Positions 1-8,702 of a stretch of DNA of 64,000 nt are shown one piece after another. A program made the position numbers and the translations under genes. Origin of the DNA: an uncultured Mycoplasmatota bacterium (GTDB taxonomy: Bacteria; Bacillota_I; Bacilli_A; RF39; UBA660); contig USFF01000003.1 in NCBI GenBank assembly GCA_900553835.1, positions 1 to 64,000 of the forward strand, in the 5' to 3' direction. The notes beneath the pieces were generated by a model. The model saw only the letters and a list, made by a program, of their open reading frames with translations, did not search any database and was not told where the DNA came from. Numbering within the stretch: the stretch's first letter is position 1; each line of letters opens with the position of its first letter.

Positions 1-1084
1 TGAAACTATAGTTTTTGAAACCAAAGTCTTTATATACATCAAGTATTAGTGATACCACTTTTTTGAATTCTTCTTTTATTTGTTCAGGAGTTACAAATAA
101 GTGAGCATCGTTTTGACACATACACCTTACTCGTTCTAAACCTTTTACTGCACCTGAAGCTTCGTATCTAAAGTCTGTTGCAAATTCGCCTATTCTTATT
201 GGTAAGTCTCTGTATGAATGAAGATCATTTGCATAGATTAGCATATGATGTGGACAGTTCATTGGGCGAAGTACGAATTCTTCTTCATCAACTTTCATCA
301 TTGGAAACATGTTTTCTTTATAGTGATCCCAGTGTCCACTTGTTTTATATAATTCAGTTGTTCCAACACATGGAGTGTATACGTGTAAGTATCCCATTTT
401 TCTTTCTTTTTCATATATGTAGTTTTCTAGTTGTTTTCTTATGATAGCACCATTCGGAAGCCACAAAGGCATTCCTTTACCAACTAAGTCACTAGTCATA
501 AATATTGATAAATCTTTACCTATTTTTCTGTGATCTCTTTCTTTAGCTTCTGCAAGTTCTGTGAGATAAACGTTTAAATCTTCTTCATTATCAAAGCATA
601 CTCCATATATTCTTTGAAGCATTTTGTTTTTAGCGTCCCCTTTCCAGTATGCTCCACTTACTTTTAGAAGTTTAAAGTATTTTAGTTCTTTTACTGTTTC
701 AACGTGAGGGCCCCTACAAAGGTCAGTGAAGTCTCCTTGTGTATAGCAACTAATTACAGTGCTATTTTCATCCATTCTACTAATTAAGTCAATCTTGTAT
801 GGATCATTCTTAAATCTTTCTAAAGCTTCTTCTTTTGTAAGTTCATGTCTTACTATTCTTTTACCATCTTTAGAAATCTTTTTCATTTCTTTTTCTATTT
901 TTTCTAGATCTTCTTCTTTTATTACTGTGTCACCTAAATCAATATCATAGTAAAATCCTTCTTCAATAACTGGTCCTACCCAGAACTTAGCATCTGGGTA
1001 TAAATGTTGCACCGCTTGCGCTAGTAAATGGGCACATGAGTGGTTCATTACACTTAGTTTTTCGTTTTCTTTAATATTTATCAT
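1..1084 (-). CDS. thrS: Threonyl-tRNA synthetase, 3' end outside window, no TGS domain
   Basis: Charges tRNA-Thr with threonine in the cytoplasm. About 361 N-terminal codons are present and the frame runs off the left edge. The protein starts almost directly at the editing domain (HSCAHLLAQ, the HxxxH zinc/editing motif at about residue 17; LCRGPH further on) and continues into the class II catalytic core (LRPMNCPHH, motif-2-like FRYEASG). The roughly 60-residue N-terminal TGS domain of usual bacterial ThrRS is missing. The ATG at 1084 has AGAAAGG about 9 nt upstream; the ATG at 1093 abuts that SD and is less likely. A T-box leader lies just upstream, so the missing TGS cannot be hidden there. 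Confidence 0.95.
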   Translation of the reverse strand, partial: MINIKENEKLSVMNHSCAHLLAQAVQHLYPDAKFWVGPVIEEGFYYDIDLGDTVIKEEDLEKIEKEMKKISKDGKRIVRHELTKEEALERFKNDPYKIDLISRMDENSTVISCYTQGDFTDLCRGPHVETVKELKYFKLLKVSGAYWKGDAKNKMLQRIYGVCFDNEEDLNVYLTELAEAKERDHRKIGKDLSIFMTSDLVGKGMPLWLPNGAIIRKQLENYIYEKERKMGYLHVYTPCVGTTELYKTSGHWDHYKENMFPMMKVDEEEFVLRPMNCPHHMLIYANDLHSYRDLPIRIGEFATDFRYEASGAVKGLERVRCMCQNDAHLFVTPEQIKEEFKKVVSLILDVYKDFGFKNYSF

Positions 1085-1109
1085 TTTTATCATCCTTTCT
1101 TTTTGTTAA

Positions 1110-1312
1110 ATGAAAAAGTACCCCTTTAAAGGAGTGCTTGACACGGTACCATCCATTTTTAACTTTATTTGAATAACGGAGAATTTCTCCGGGAACATCT
1201 TTCGAGTCCTGTTCATAGGTAGTAACTAATAAGTTATTTAATTGTCTTTCACCATACACAATTCGCTTAGTAAATAATTATTATTAGTCGTGTCCTAATC
1301 AAAACATTTAAC
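1110..1312 (-). promoter_or_regulatory. T-box riboswitch leader of thrS
   Basis: An untranslated leader of about 200 nt on the minus strand. The conserved T-box core reads GGATGGTACCGTG (1142-1154), close to the consensus GGGTGGTACCGCG. It is followed by a terminator hairpin at 1118-1137 with a U-run at 1113-1117. A GGTGAAAG motif typical of the stem I distal loop is present. Adjacent threonine codons ACT-ACC (1218-1223), just before a TATGAAC segment, are the candidate specifier. Known mechanism: uncharged tRNA-Thr favours antitermination. A reading frame of about 60 codons through this leader is incidental. Confidence 0.88.
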
Positions 1313-1320
1313 TATTTAAT

Positions 1321-1348
1321 ATTTTACCACTTATTTTAAATATTTCAA
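1321..1348 (-). promoter_or_regulatory. Sigma-A-type promoter for the thrS leader
   Basis: On the minus strand, -35 TTGAAA (1343-1348) is separated by 16 nt from -10 TAAAAT (1321-1326). Transcription would start near 1313, immediately before the T-box leader. Confidence 0.6.
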
Positions 1349-1356
1349 CCCAATTT

Positions 1357-2922
1357 TTAATTCTTCATTAAATCTTTAAGCCTATCTACTTCTATACTTG
1401 GATCTAATCTGTTAAACAAAGGAATTCCTTTTTCTATAACTTTATTATTTTCTAGATCTACTGAATTTGTTAGACTTTCAAATGTTGTTTGATTTTCTTT
1501 TAGCCCAAGTTGATTAAATATGTTTAAACTTGTTTCAGGTATGAAAGGTACAAATAGTATTGCCACTTTTCTTATTGCTTCGTATAAGTTAAACATAACA
1601 CTTGTTAATTCATCATATTTTTCTTCTTTATAGAGTACCCATGGACTTGTTTCATCTATGTATTTATTAGTTCTTGAAACTATGTTAAGTATATGTGATA
1701 TTGCATTTTGAATATTGATATTTTCCATTTCTTTTTCATATAAGTTTATTTCATTTGTAATATAAGCATTAAGTTCAACATCATAAGTAGTTTTTGTATT
1801 TGATAGTTTTATAATTCCTTCTTGATATTTATTAATCATTGCTATTGTTCTATTCACTAGATTTCCTAAATCATTACATAGGTCAGTATTATATTTTTCT
1901 ATAAATGACTCTGGAGTGAATTCTCCATCTTGTCCATAAGGAAGACTTTTAAGAATAGTATATCTTACTGCATCAACACCATATGCATCTGCAAGTACAT
2001 CTGGATATATTACGTTACCTTTACTTTTGCTCATTTTGCCATCTCTCATCATTATGAAGTCATGGACAAATAATTTTTTAGAAATTGGTAAATTAAGAGC
2101 CATTAGAAATATTGGCCAATATATTGCATGAAATCTTAATATGTCTTTACCAATTATTTGAACATCTGCTGGCCAGAATTTGTTTAGTAAGCTTTCATCA
2201 TCACTTAAGTATCCTAATGCTGTTACATAATTTAGTAGTGCATCAAGCCATACATACATGACATGTTTTGGGTTATTTGGTACTGGTATTCCCCAGTTAA
2301 ATGTTGTTCTTGATATACACAAGTCTTCTATTCCAACATTTACAAAACTATTCATTATTTCATTCTTTTTTGTAACAGGAACTAAGAAGTCTGGATTTTC
2401 TTCATAGAATTTTTTTAATTTTTCTTCATACTTTTTCATATTAAAGAAATATGTTTCTTCTTCTACTTCTTTAACTTCTCTCATACAACTAGGACATTTA
2501 CCATCTACTAATTGACTTTCAGTGTAGAATGTTTCGCAAGGCACACAGTATTTACCCTTGTATTTTCCTAAATATATGTCTCCTTGATTATATAATATTT
2601 CAAATGCTTTTGATACAGATAGTACATGTCTTTCATCTGTAGTTCTAATGAAATCGTCATTTGATATGTTTAGTTTTTTCCATAGTTCTTTTGCAGAGTT
2701 AGCCATTTTATCTACATATTCTTGTGGCGATATTCCTTCTTCTTCTGATTTTTTTTGAATTTTTTCTCCATGTTCATCCATTCCAGTTAGGAACCTTACT
2801 TCTTTTCCTTTTTGTCTGTTATATCTTGCAAGAACATCTGCTAGCAAAGTTGTGTAAGCTGTTCCTATATGAAATTTACCACTTGGGTAATAGATAGGTG
2901 TTGTTACATAAAATTTATTCAT
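1357..2922 (-). CDS. metG: Methionyl-tRNA synthetase
   Basis: Charges initiator and elongator tRNA-Met. 521 aa, class I synthetase: the HIGH motif appears as HIGT (about residues 18-21), KMSKSKG is intact near residue 300, and two CxxC pairs (CVPC and CPSC) form the zinc knuckle of the connective peptide. The protein ends after the anticodon-binding helical domain, so the C-terminal EMAP-like tRNA-binding module found in B. subtilis MetRS is absent. The ATG has AAAAGGAG 8 nt upstream. It is a single gene, divergent from the methyltransferase at 3010, with its own promoter. Confidence 0.97.
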   Translation of the reverse strand: MNKFYVTTPIYYPSGKFHIGTAYTTLLADVLARYNRQKGKEVRFLTGMDEHGEKIQKKSEEEGISPQEYVDKMANSAKELWKKLNISNDDFIRTTDERHVLSVSKAFEILYNQGDIYLGKYKGKYCVPCETFYTESQLVDGKCPSCMREVKEVEEETYFFNMKKYEEKLKKFYEENPDFLVPVTKKNEIMNSFVNVGIEDLCISRTTFNWGIPVPNNPKHVMYVWLDALLNYVTALGYLSDDESLLNKFWPADVQIIGKDILRFHAIYWPIFLMALNLPISKKLFVHDFIMMRDGKMSKSKGNVIYPDVLADAYGVDAVRYTILKSLPYGQDGEFTPESFIEKYNTDLCNDLGNLVNRTIAMINKYQEGIIKLSNTKTTYDVELNAYITNEINLYEKEMENINIQNAISHILNIVSRTNKYIDETSPWVLYKEEKYDELTSVMFNLYEAIRKVAILFVPFIPETSLNIFNQLGLKENQTTFESLTNSVDLENNKVIEKGIPLFNRLDPSIEVDRLKDLMKN

Positions 2923-2948
2923 TATTTCATCTCCTTTTTAATAAGTAA

Positions 2949-2978
2949 AGTATATAACAAAATGTGTTATTTAGTCAA
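2949..2978 (-). promoter_or_regulatory. metG promoter
   Basis: Minus strand: -35 TTGACT (2973-2978), 18-nt spacer, -10 TATACT (2949-2954). It lies in the 87-bp divergent gap before the plus-strand methyltransferase, whose own -10 (TATTAT, 2988-2993) lies just right of it. Confidence 0.6.
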
Positions 2979-3009
2979 GATTTATGATATTATATTTTTA
3001 GTGATTGTT

Positions 3010-3792
3010 ATGAATGAAGAGAATTTAATTAGTTATTATAATAAATTTAATGAAGATAAGAGACTTACTAGAAGGCATGGAATAGTAGAATTTAATACTG
3101 CTATACATTATATTTTAAAATATTTAAAGGAACTAAGTGATCCTAAAGTTTTAGATGTTGGCGCTGGAACAGGAAGATATTCTGGATATTTATTTAGTTT
3201 AGGTTATAGTGTTACTAGTGTAGAACTTGTTAAGCATAATTTAATGATGCTTAGAAAAAATTATCCTGATATTCCAAGTTTTTTAGGTAATGCTACCGAT
3301 TTAAGTAAATTTGATGATGAAAGTTTTGACGCGGTTATTTTGTTTGGCCCTATGTATCATCTTATTAGTGATGAAGAGAAGATAAAAGCTTTAATGGAGG
3401 CTAAAAGAGTTTTAAGGAAAAATGGGTATATTTTTATTAGTTATTATATGAACGATTATGCGATTTTTAAACATGGTTTTTTAGATAAGAATATTATTCC
3501 TTCTTTTGAAAATAATTTAGTTGATAATAGTTTTAGAGTTATTTCTAAGCAAGATGATTTATATAGTTTTGTTAGATTAGAGGATATTGATCATTATAAA
3601 GATGTGTGCGATTTAAAGAGAGTTAAAATTATTAGTCAAGATGGTCTTACTGATTATTTTAGAAGAGATATTAATAGTTTAAGTGAGGAAGAGTTTAATC
3701 TTTATTTAAAGTATCATTTAAGTGTTTGTGAAAGATATGAGTTTTTAGGTACAAGTAGTCATGTATTGGATATACTTAAAAAAGGTGAATGA
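3010..3792 (+). CDS. Class I SAM-dependent methyltransferase, substrate unknown
   Basis: 260-residue protein with a Rossmann methyltransferase core. The SAM-binding motif I is VLDVGAGTGRYS (about residues 50-61), followed by an acidic motif II (SVEL) and a motif-IV-like AVILFGPMYHL. Family knowledge gives methyl transfer from SAM; the acceptor cannot be told. The ATG at 3010 is chosen because it follows AGTGAT by 4 nt and a -10-like TATTAT (2988-2993) by a short leader. Upstream in-frame codons overlap the metG 5' end and promoter and are unlikely to be used. It is transcribed against most of its neighbours, as a single gene. Confidence 0.8.
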   Translation: MNEENLISYYNKFNEDKRLTRRHGIVEFNTAIHYILKYLKELSDPKVLDVGAGTGRYSGYLFSLGYSVTSVELVKHNLMMLRKNYPDIPSFLGNATDLSKFDDESFDAVILFGPMYHLISDEEKIKALMEAKRVLRKNGYIFISYYMNDYAIFKHGFLDKNIIPSFENNLVDNSFRVISKQDDLYSFVRLEDIDHYKDVCDLKRVKIISQDGLTDYFRRDINSLSEEEFNLYLKYHLSVCERYEFLGTSSHVLDILKKGE

Positions 3793-3796
3793 TTTT

Positions 3797-4327
3797 TCAC
3801 CTTTTGTTATGCATGATATTTTCATCTTTTAAGTTAATTACATTTACTAGCTCTAAGGGCACAGGGTTTTTGTATCCTGATGATTTCATGTGTCTTACGT
3901 ATGGATCAAACGCCAGATGACAGCCAAAATCATAGCTAGGTGTAAAGTATTCTTTGTATGCAGGGCATTCTAGAAGGATAGTTCCATATTTTAGTGAAGC
4001 CCCTCCAAGAAACCAATCTACTCCTTTATTGTTATTGTAAGTTTTACCATTTTCTTCATACTCTTCATATTCATCACTTTTATTGTGCCCTAAAATGTAA
4101 CCACTTTTTAGATATATGTTATATGTTTCTTCATCTACTAAACGATAGACATGGTCTTCTAATAATCTGTAGTTTCCTATTTGTTTTACCGTTTTATCTC
4201 TACCTAATATTATTTTGTCTTTGTTATTTAACTCTATATTAGCGAGCACTTTTCTTTGCGCTTCTCTTAAATCTTCATTATTAGATAAAGGCATTTCAAA
4301 TGCGTTATAAAGATCATTTGTTTTCAT
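3797..4327 (-). CDS. Hypothetical protein overlapping the end of gpmI
   Basis: 176 residues, no family recognised. It begins inside the last codons of gpmI (14-nt overlap, different frame), so translation is probably coupled. It is soluble, with no signal peptide or membrane helix. Visible features are a charged Asp/Glu/Tyr-rich patch near residues 85-95 and an aromatic- and Gly-rich middle (WFLGGASLKYG). Codon use resembles its neighbours, supporting a real gene. It ends 4 bp from the convergent methyltransferase at 3792. Confidence 0.7.
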   Translation of the reverse strand: MKTNDLYNAFEMPLSNNEDLREAQRKVLANIELNNKDKIILGRDKTVKQIGNYRLLEDHVYRLVDEETYNIYLKSGYILGHNKSDEYEEYEENGKTYNNNKGVDWFLGGASLKYGTILLECPAYKEYFTPSYDFGCHLAFDPYVRHMKSSGYKNPVPLELVNVINLKDENIMHNKR

Positions 4328-5825
4328 CTTTTATTATTAAACTTTCTCCAGTCATAGCGCTTGGTTTTTTTATTTCGTACATGTCTATTATAGTTGGCGC
4401 GATGTCTTTTAAAGAACCTTCTTCTTTTAGTTTATATTCATCATTACATATTATAAATGGTACTTTACTAGTTGTATGGCTAGTTATTGGAGTTCCATCT
4501 TTGTTTAGCATTTTTTCTGCATTACCATGATCTGCTGTTATTATTAACTCATAAAATTGACTTTTTGCTTTTTCATATATTTTACCCATACAGAAATCTG
4601 TTATTTCAATTGCATCTACTACTGCTTTGTAATTTCCAGTATGTCCTACCATATCAGGGTTTGCAAAATTTATTAGTATGAAGTCGTAGTCATTTTCCAT
4701 TTCTTTTAAAGCTGTTTCAGTTACTTCTCCTACACTCATTTCTGGTTTCATATCATATGTTGGGACATTAGGACTTGGTACTAAGAATTTTTCTATCCTT
4801 GAGCTATTTAAATCTTTATCTCCATCAAAGAAATGAGTTACATGAGCATATTTTTCTGTTTCTGCTATTCTTGCTTGATTAAATTCAAGTTCGTCTAAGT
4901 ATTCTCCTAACGTGTCATTTGGTCTTTCTACATCAAAGGCATATGGTACATTTTTGTGTATTTTAAATAGTGAAATGAATTTAGTTTTTTCAAAGTGTTT
5001 TGTTTTAAACATTTTGAAATTAGGATCTGTTAAAGCATCTATTAATTCTTTCATTCTTTCAGGTCTAAAGTTTACGAATATAACTGCATCTTTTTCTTTT
5101 ATAGTGCAGGATGGAGTTATTATACTTGGGTTTATGAATTCATCAGTTATGTCTCTTTTATAGTGCTCTTTGAAACATATGTTTTCATTTGGAAATACGT
5201 TTCCACTTTCATAGCATATGGCATTGTATGCCTTTTTTATCCTTTCCCATCTGTTATCTCTATCCATTGCATAGTATCTTCCGCTTATTGTACCTATTAC
5301 TCCAGTGTTTAGTTTTTTTGCTTTTTCCATGAAGTTATTCACGTATTTTATTCCATTAGTTCTTGGAGTATCTCTTCCATCTGTTATAAAGTGGAATACT
5401 ACTTTTTCTACTTTTTTTAGTTTAGCTGCTGCGAGGGTTGCATAGAAATGGTTTATACTAGAGTGTACTCCACCATCTGAAAGTAATCCTATCAAATGAA
5501 GCGTGCTATTATTTTCATTAACATAATCCATTGTTTCATTAAGTAGTTCGTTTTTAAAAAACTCTTTTGATTTTATTTTATCATTTATGTATGATAAAGC
5601 ACCTGGGTTTATTCTTCCACTCCCTATAGTCATGTGACCTACTTCTGAGTTTCCCATTTGTCCTTTTGGAAGGCCCACTTCTATTCCGCTTGCTTCTAAT
5701 TCAGAATGAGGATATACTGCTAAAAGTTTATCCATTACTGGTGTTTTCGCTTCTTTTATGGCATTACCATAATCACTTTTATTTATTCCATATCCATCTA
5801 ATATTAATAATATAATTTTTTTCAT
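4314..5825 (-). CDS. gpmI: Cofactor-independent (2,3-BPG-independent) phosphoglycerate mutase
   Basis: Interconverts 3- and 2-phosphoglycerate using two Mn ions and a phosphoserine intermediate. 503 aa, the usual length. The N-terminal metal site (ILDGYG, Asp10) and nucleophile-serine segment GQMGNSEVGH (about residues 56-65) are intact, as are C-terminal metal ligands (TADHGNAE). It is the end of a glycolytic group with gap, pgk and tpiA, but spo0A lies between it and tpiA and it has its own compact promoter. The stop is TGA, overlapping the next start. Confidence 0.97.
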   Translation of the reverse strand: MKKIILLILDGYGINKSDYGNAIKEAKTPVMDKLLAVYPHSELEASGIEVGLPKGQMGNSEVGHMTIGSGRINPGALSYINDKIKSKEFFKNELLNETMDYVNENNSTLHLIGLLSDGGVHSSINHFYATLAAAKLKKVEKVVFHFITDGRDTPRTNGIKYVNNFMEKAKKLNTGVIGTISGRYYAMDRDNRWERIKKAYNAICYESGNVFPNENICFKEHYKRDITDEFINPSIITPSCTIKEKDAVIFVNFRPERMKELIDALTDPNFKMFKTKHFEKTKFISLFKIHKNVPYAFDVERPNDTLGEYLDELEFNQARIAETEKYAHVTHFFDGDKDLNSSRIEKFLVPSPNVPTYDMKPEMSVGEVTETALKEMENDYDFILINFANPDMVGHTGNYKAVVDAIEITDFCMGKIYEKAKSQFYELIITADHGNAEKMLNKDGTPITSHTTSKVPFIICNDEYKLKEEGSLKDIAPTIIDMYEIKKPSAMTGESLIIKDENK

Positions 5826-5834
5826 TAATTTTGT

Positions 5835-5852
5835 TCACCTAGATATATTCTA
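5835..5852 (-). promoter_or_regulatory. Compact promoter/SD of gpmI
   Basis: Minus strand -10-like TAGAAT (5847-5852), 7 nt, GGTGA (5835-5839), 9 nt, ATG at 5825. The predicted leader is very short. One of a recurring arrangement in this window. Confidence 0.5.
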
Positions 5853-5878
5853 GCACAAGTTTTGATTTTTTTAAAGTA

Positions 5879-6631
5879 TTAGCATATTTTTAGTTTGTCT
5901 AAACGCATTTTATCCGCGATTGTTACTATGAATTCAGAGTTTGTTGGTTTTGCTTTGTCTATATCAACTGAATGACCAAATATTTCTTCCATTAAATCCC
6001 AGTCTCCCCTGTTCCATGATACTTCTATTGCATGTCTTATTGCTCTTTCAACCCTTGTTACACTGGCATTGTATTTTTTACCAAGTTCTGGATATAGTTC
6101 TTTAGTTATCCCGCCTATTAATCCTTCATTTGAATATACCATTGATATTGCATCTCTTATGTATTGATAACCTTTTATATGCGAAGGTATTCCAAGCTCA
6201 TGAAGTATTTTTGAAATTGTAACGTGAATTTCATTTGATTTTAGATCTAGTACTTCAGGAACTCTTTCATTACAAACTGATATTATTCTTTTTTCTAAGT
6301 CTTTTAAGTCAAATGGTTTTAGAACAAAATATCTTACACCAAATTCACTTACGTTTCTAATTGTTTCTTGTTCATTGTAACTTGTAACTACTATTATATT
6401 TCTTTTTAAATTATTTTCTTTTATTTTTTCTAGTACATATATTCCATCTTTTCTAGGCATGATTAAATCTAGTAATACACAATCATAATTTGTTTTTTCT
6501 ATTTTTTCCCATGCTTCTTCTCCATCATAAGCAGTTGCAACTACTTCTATTGTTTCACTTTGTGAAAAGAACTCTTTTAACATTTCTACCATTACTTTGT
6601 TATCATCTACTACTAAAATCTTTTTCTTCAT
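5879..6631 (-). CDS. spo0A: Sporulation master regulator Spo0A
   Basis: Response regulator that, when phosphorylated, starts sporulation and controls other stationary-phase programmes. 250 aa. The receiver domain (1-120) has acidic pocket Asp9-Asp10, phosphoacceptor Asp55 (VLLDLIMP) and conserved Lys105 (LKPF). The C-terminal DNA-binding domain carries the typical Spo0A recognition region (ASVTRVERAIRHAIEVSW, about residues 203-220). SD AGAGGAA lies 6 nt before the ATG. It is flanked by tpiA and gpmI. Paired TTAGACA repeats upstream (see 6655-6720) suggest autoregulation. Confidence 0.97.
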   Translation of the reverse strand: MKKKILVVDDNKVMVEMLKEFFSQSETIEVVATAYDGEEAWEKIEKTNYDCVLLDLIMPRKDGIYVLEKIKENNLKRNIIVVTSYNEQETIRNVSEFGVRYFVLKPFDLKDLEKRIISVCNERVPEVLDLKSNEIHVTISKILHELGIPSHIKGYQYIRDAISMVYSNEGLIGGITKELYPELGKKYNASVTRVERAIRHAIEVSWNRGDWDLMEEIFGHSVDIDKAKPTNSEFIVTIADKMRLDKLKIC

Positions 6632-6654
6632 TTTTATTCCTCTTTCTGTTATAC

Positions 6655-6720
6655 ATTATAATACACTTATTATAAAAATTAAATGTGTTAAATTTGTCTA
6701 ATTTTGTCTAAAATGATTAA
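6655..6720 (-). promoter_or_regulatory. spo0A promoter with tandem Spo0A-box-like repeats
   Basis: Minus strand: -10 TATAAT at 6655-6660, a poor -35 (TTTAAT, 6678-6683), and further upstream two TTAGACA units (6695-6701 and 6705-6711) exactly 10 bp apart. Flanking decamers also begin TTAA, extending a weak 10-bp rhythm. The known 0A box is TTCGACA/TGTCGAA, so each unit has one mismatch. Autoregulation by Spo0A is an inference. Confidence 0.5.
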
Positions 6721-6750
6721 AATGGTTCATCAAATGTAAAAAGAAAAAAC

Positions 6751-7440
6751 CTAATAATTTAGATTTTTTAGTATTTCTTTGGTTTCATTTATGTTTAATG
6801 ATATTTTTCCTATTAGTACTCCATCTGTAATTTTTAATATGTCATTTATGTTTTCTTTGTTAACTGATCCACCATATATTATAGGAGTGTCTTCTTCAAA
6901 GTGTTTGTTTATGTATTTTTTTATGTAATAGTAAGTGTTTTCTATGTTTTTTAAGTCAACTGTTTCTCCTTCTATTTTACTTACTGGTTCATAGGCAATT
7001 ATTAGATTTTTTAGTGCATCATATTCTATGCTTTTTAGATAGTATTTTAGTTCTTTTTTTATTGTTTTGATGTTTTCATCATGGCCTATACATAGCACTG
7101 TTTGAAATCCCATGTTTAAACTTTTAAATAATTTGTCTTTTATTTTAGTGTATGTGTCTAAATTAAGAAGTAATCTTTCTGGATGGCCAACCATTGTATA
7201 TTTTATATTCATACTTTTTAAGCTTTCTAAACATATTTCTCCTGTGTAAGAACCATAATTGTAACTATAGAAGTTTTGACTTCCTATATTTAGTTTTGAG
7301 TTATTAAACATAGAAAGATAAACTATGTTTGGCATTAATACTAGGTTTTCTTTAATTTTTGTTTTTTCTAATTCTTCTTTGTATTTTTTTATTTCTTCAT
7401 AACTTAAGTAACTTTTATGATTTAGAATTATTGTTTTCAT
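6751..7440 (-). CDS. tpiA: Divergent triosephosphate isomerase
   Basis: Interconverts DHAP and glyceraldehyde-3-phosphate. 229 aa, short for the family (about 250). Catalytic residues are in place: Asn7-x-Lys9 (NHK instead of NWK), His86 (VGHPER instead of IGHSER) and Glu151 (AYEPVSKIEG instead of AYEPVWAIGTG), with the phosphate-binding YGGSVN. Loop 6, which closes over the substrate, is therefore unusual. The start ATG overlaps the pgk stop (ATGA) and has GGAGG upstream, so it is coupled to pgk. Confidence 0.9.
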   Translation of the reverse strand: MKTIILNHKSYLSYEEIKKYKEELEKTKIKENLVLMPNIVYLSMFNNSKLNIGSQNFYSYNYGSYTGEICLESLKSMNIKYTMVGHPERLLLNLDTYTKIKDKLFKSLNMGFQTVLCIGHDENIKTIKKELKYYLKSIEYDALKNLIIAYEPVSKIEGETVDLKNIENTYYYIKKYINKHFEEDTPIIYGGSVNKENINDILKITDGVLIGKISLNINETKEILKNLNY

Positions 7441-8570
7441 TTTTCCTCCATTATTTCTAGAGGTTTTAATGTTTTTCCTTCTAGATATTCAAGCGATGCT
7501 CCACCACCTGTAGATAAGTAACTTGGAGTAAAGTTATATTTTTTTGATGCTGCGCCTGCATCTCCACCTAGTACTACTACAGTACTCTTTGTTTGTTTTA
7601 GAAAGTTAAATAGTTCTTTTGTACCATTTTCATAGTTTTCATCTTCATATTTACCCATAGTTCCATTTATAATTATTAATGGTTTATTATGTAACACCTT
7701 TTTATACATGCTAATTGTTTCGGGTCCAATATCATATATTGTTTCATCAGTATTAATGTGTCCAATTTCTTTTACACCATTTTCTGTTACTACATCTATT
7801 GGAAGCACTATTTTGTTAGTTGTAATTAATTTTTTACATTCTTCAAGTAGGTTATCCTCTACTAATGTTTTACCAACATTAATGTTTTCACTTTTTAGGA
7901 AAGTAGCACTCATTTTGCCACCTATTAGTACTTTTTCTGATGTAGGTAATAAATTTTTTATTACACCAATTTTGTCCTCAGCTTTTGCTCCTCCTAGCAA
8001 AAGTGTTTTGTTTTCATTTTTAATTTTGTTTAGTTCTTCTATTTCTTTTAATACTAGAAAGCCTACTGCATGTGGTAAGTATTTGCTTATTCCATAAGTT
8101 GATGCATGTTCTCGGTGGCTTGAAGCAAAAGCATCTAGTATGAAAACTTCTCCTAAAGATGCCCAGTATTTTGATAATTCTTCATCACAATTACTTTCTA
8201 ATTTATTAGGGTAATCCATAAATCTTGTGTTTTCTAGAAGTAATATATCTCTTTCTTTTAGGTTATTTACTAGTTCTTCTAATTCTTTTCCTTTTAATTT
8301 ACTACTAAAGTAAATTTTTTTGTTAAGAAGCCCTTCTAATTCTTCTTTAACTGGTAATAATGAATTATTTAGATCCTCTTTAGTTTTTACTTTGCCTAAA
8401 TGAGACATAAGAATTATTTTAACATTTTTTTCTAATAGATAATTTATTGTTTCTAGTGATGCTTTTATTCTGTTATTGTCTACAACTTTGCCATCCTTAA
8501 TACTTACATTATAGTCTACTCTTAGTATTACTTTTTTGTTTTCTAAATTTATATCTTTTAGTGTTCGCAT
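7437..8570 (-). CDS. pgk: Phosphoglycerate kinase
   Basis: Makes ATP and 3-phosphoglycerate from 1,3-bisphosphoglycerate. 377 aa. Signatures: N-terminal LRVDYNV with substrate-binding DNNRI, the basic-patch region SHLGK, hinge/nucleotide motif GGAKAEDKIGVI, and C-terminal STGGGASLE. The ATG at 8570 is preferred over the in-frame GTG 9 nt upstream because that GTG lies inside the GGTGA SD, giving MRTLKDI as the N-terminus. First gene of a pgk-tpiA unit with its own TATAAT. Confidence 0.97.
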   Translation of the reverse strand: MRTLKDINLENKKVILRVDYNVSIKDGKVVDNNRIKASLETINYLLEKNVKIILMSHLGKVKTKEDLNNSLLPVKEELEGLLNKKIYFSSKLKGKELEELVNNLKERDILLLENTRFMDYPNKLESNCDEELSKYWASLGEVFILDAFASSHREHASTYGISKYLPHAVGFLVLKEIEELNKIKNENKTLLLGGAKAEDKIGVIKNLLPTSEKVLIGGKMSATFLKSENINVGKTLVEDNLLEECKKLITTNKIVLPIDVVTENGVKEIGHINTDETIYDIGPETISMYKKVLHNKPLIIINGTMGKYEDENYENGTKELFNFLKQTKSTVVVLGGDAGAASKKYNFTPSYLSTGGGASLEYLEGKTLKPLEIMEEK

Positions 8571-8575
8571 TTTAG

Positions 8576-8594
8576 TCACCTTATAATTATTATA
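8576..8594 (-). promoter_or_regulatory. Compact promoter/SD of pgk
   Basis: Minus strand: -10 TATAAT (8589-8594), 8 nt, GGTGA (8576-8580), 5 nt, ATG 8570. The SD decides the start; the leader is predicted to be about 12 nt. Confidence 0.6.
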
Positions 8595-8662
8595 CTATTA
8601 ATATTCTATTTTGAACTAAATTTGTTCATTTTTATACATAAAGTTTACTAATTATTTTTTAC

Positions 8663-8700
8663 TAAAACAACACACAGGGCAAGAGTTGTGTGTTGTTTTA
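8663..8700. terminator. Rho-independent terminator, long AT-rich stem
   Basis: A 14-bp perfect stem (8663-8676 with 8687-8700) and a 10-nt loop. It begins 2 bp beyond the stop of the minus-strand gene at 8703 and ends upstream of pgk, so it separates the two units. Confidence 0.75.
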
Positions 8701-8702
8701 GG

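Noticed and set aside
1071..1259. A 62-codon reading frame upstream of thrS
   Set aside because: It runs through the T-box core and terminator, which explain the conservation; no SD of its own.
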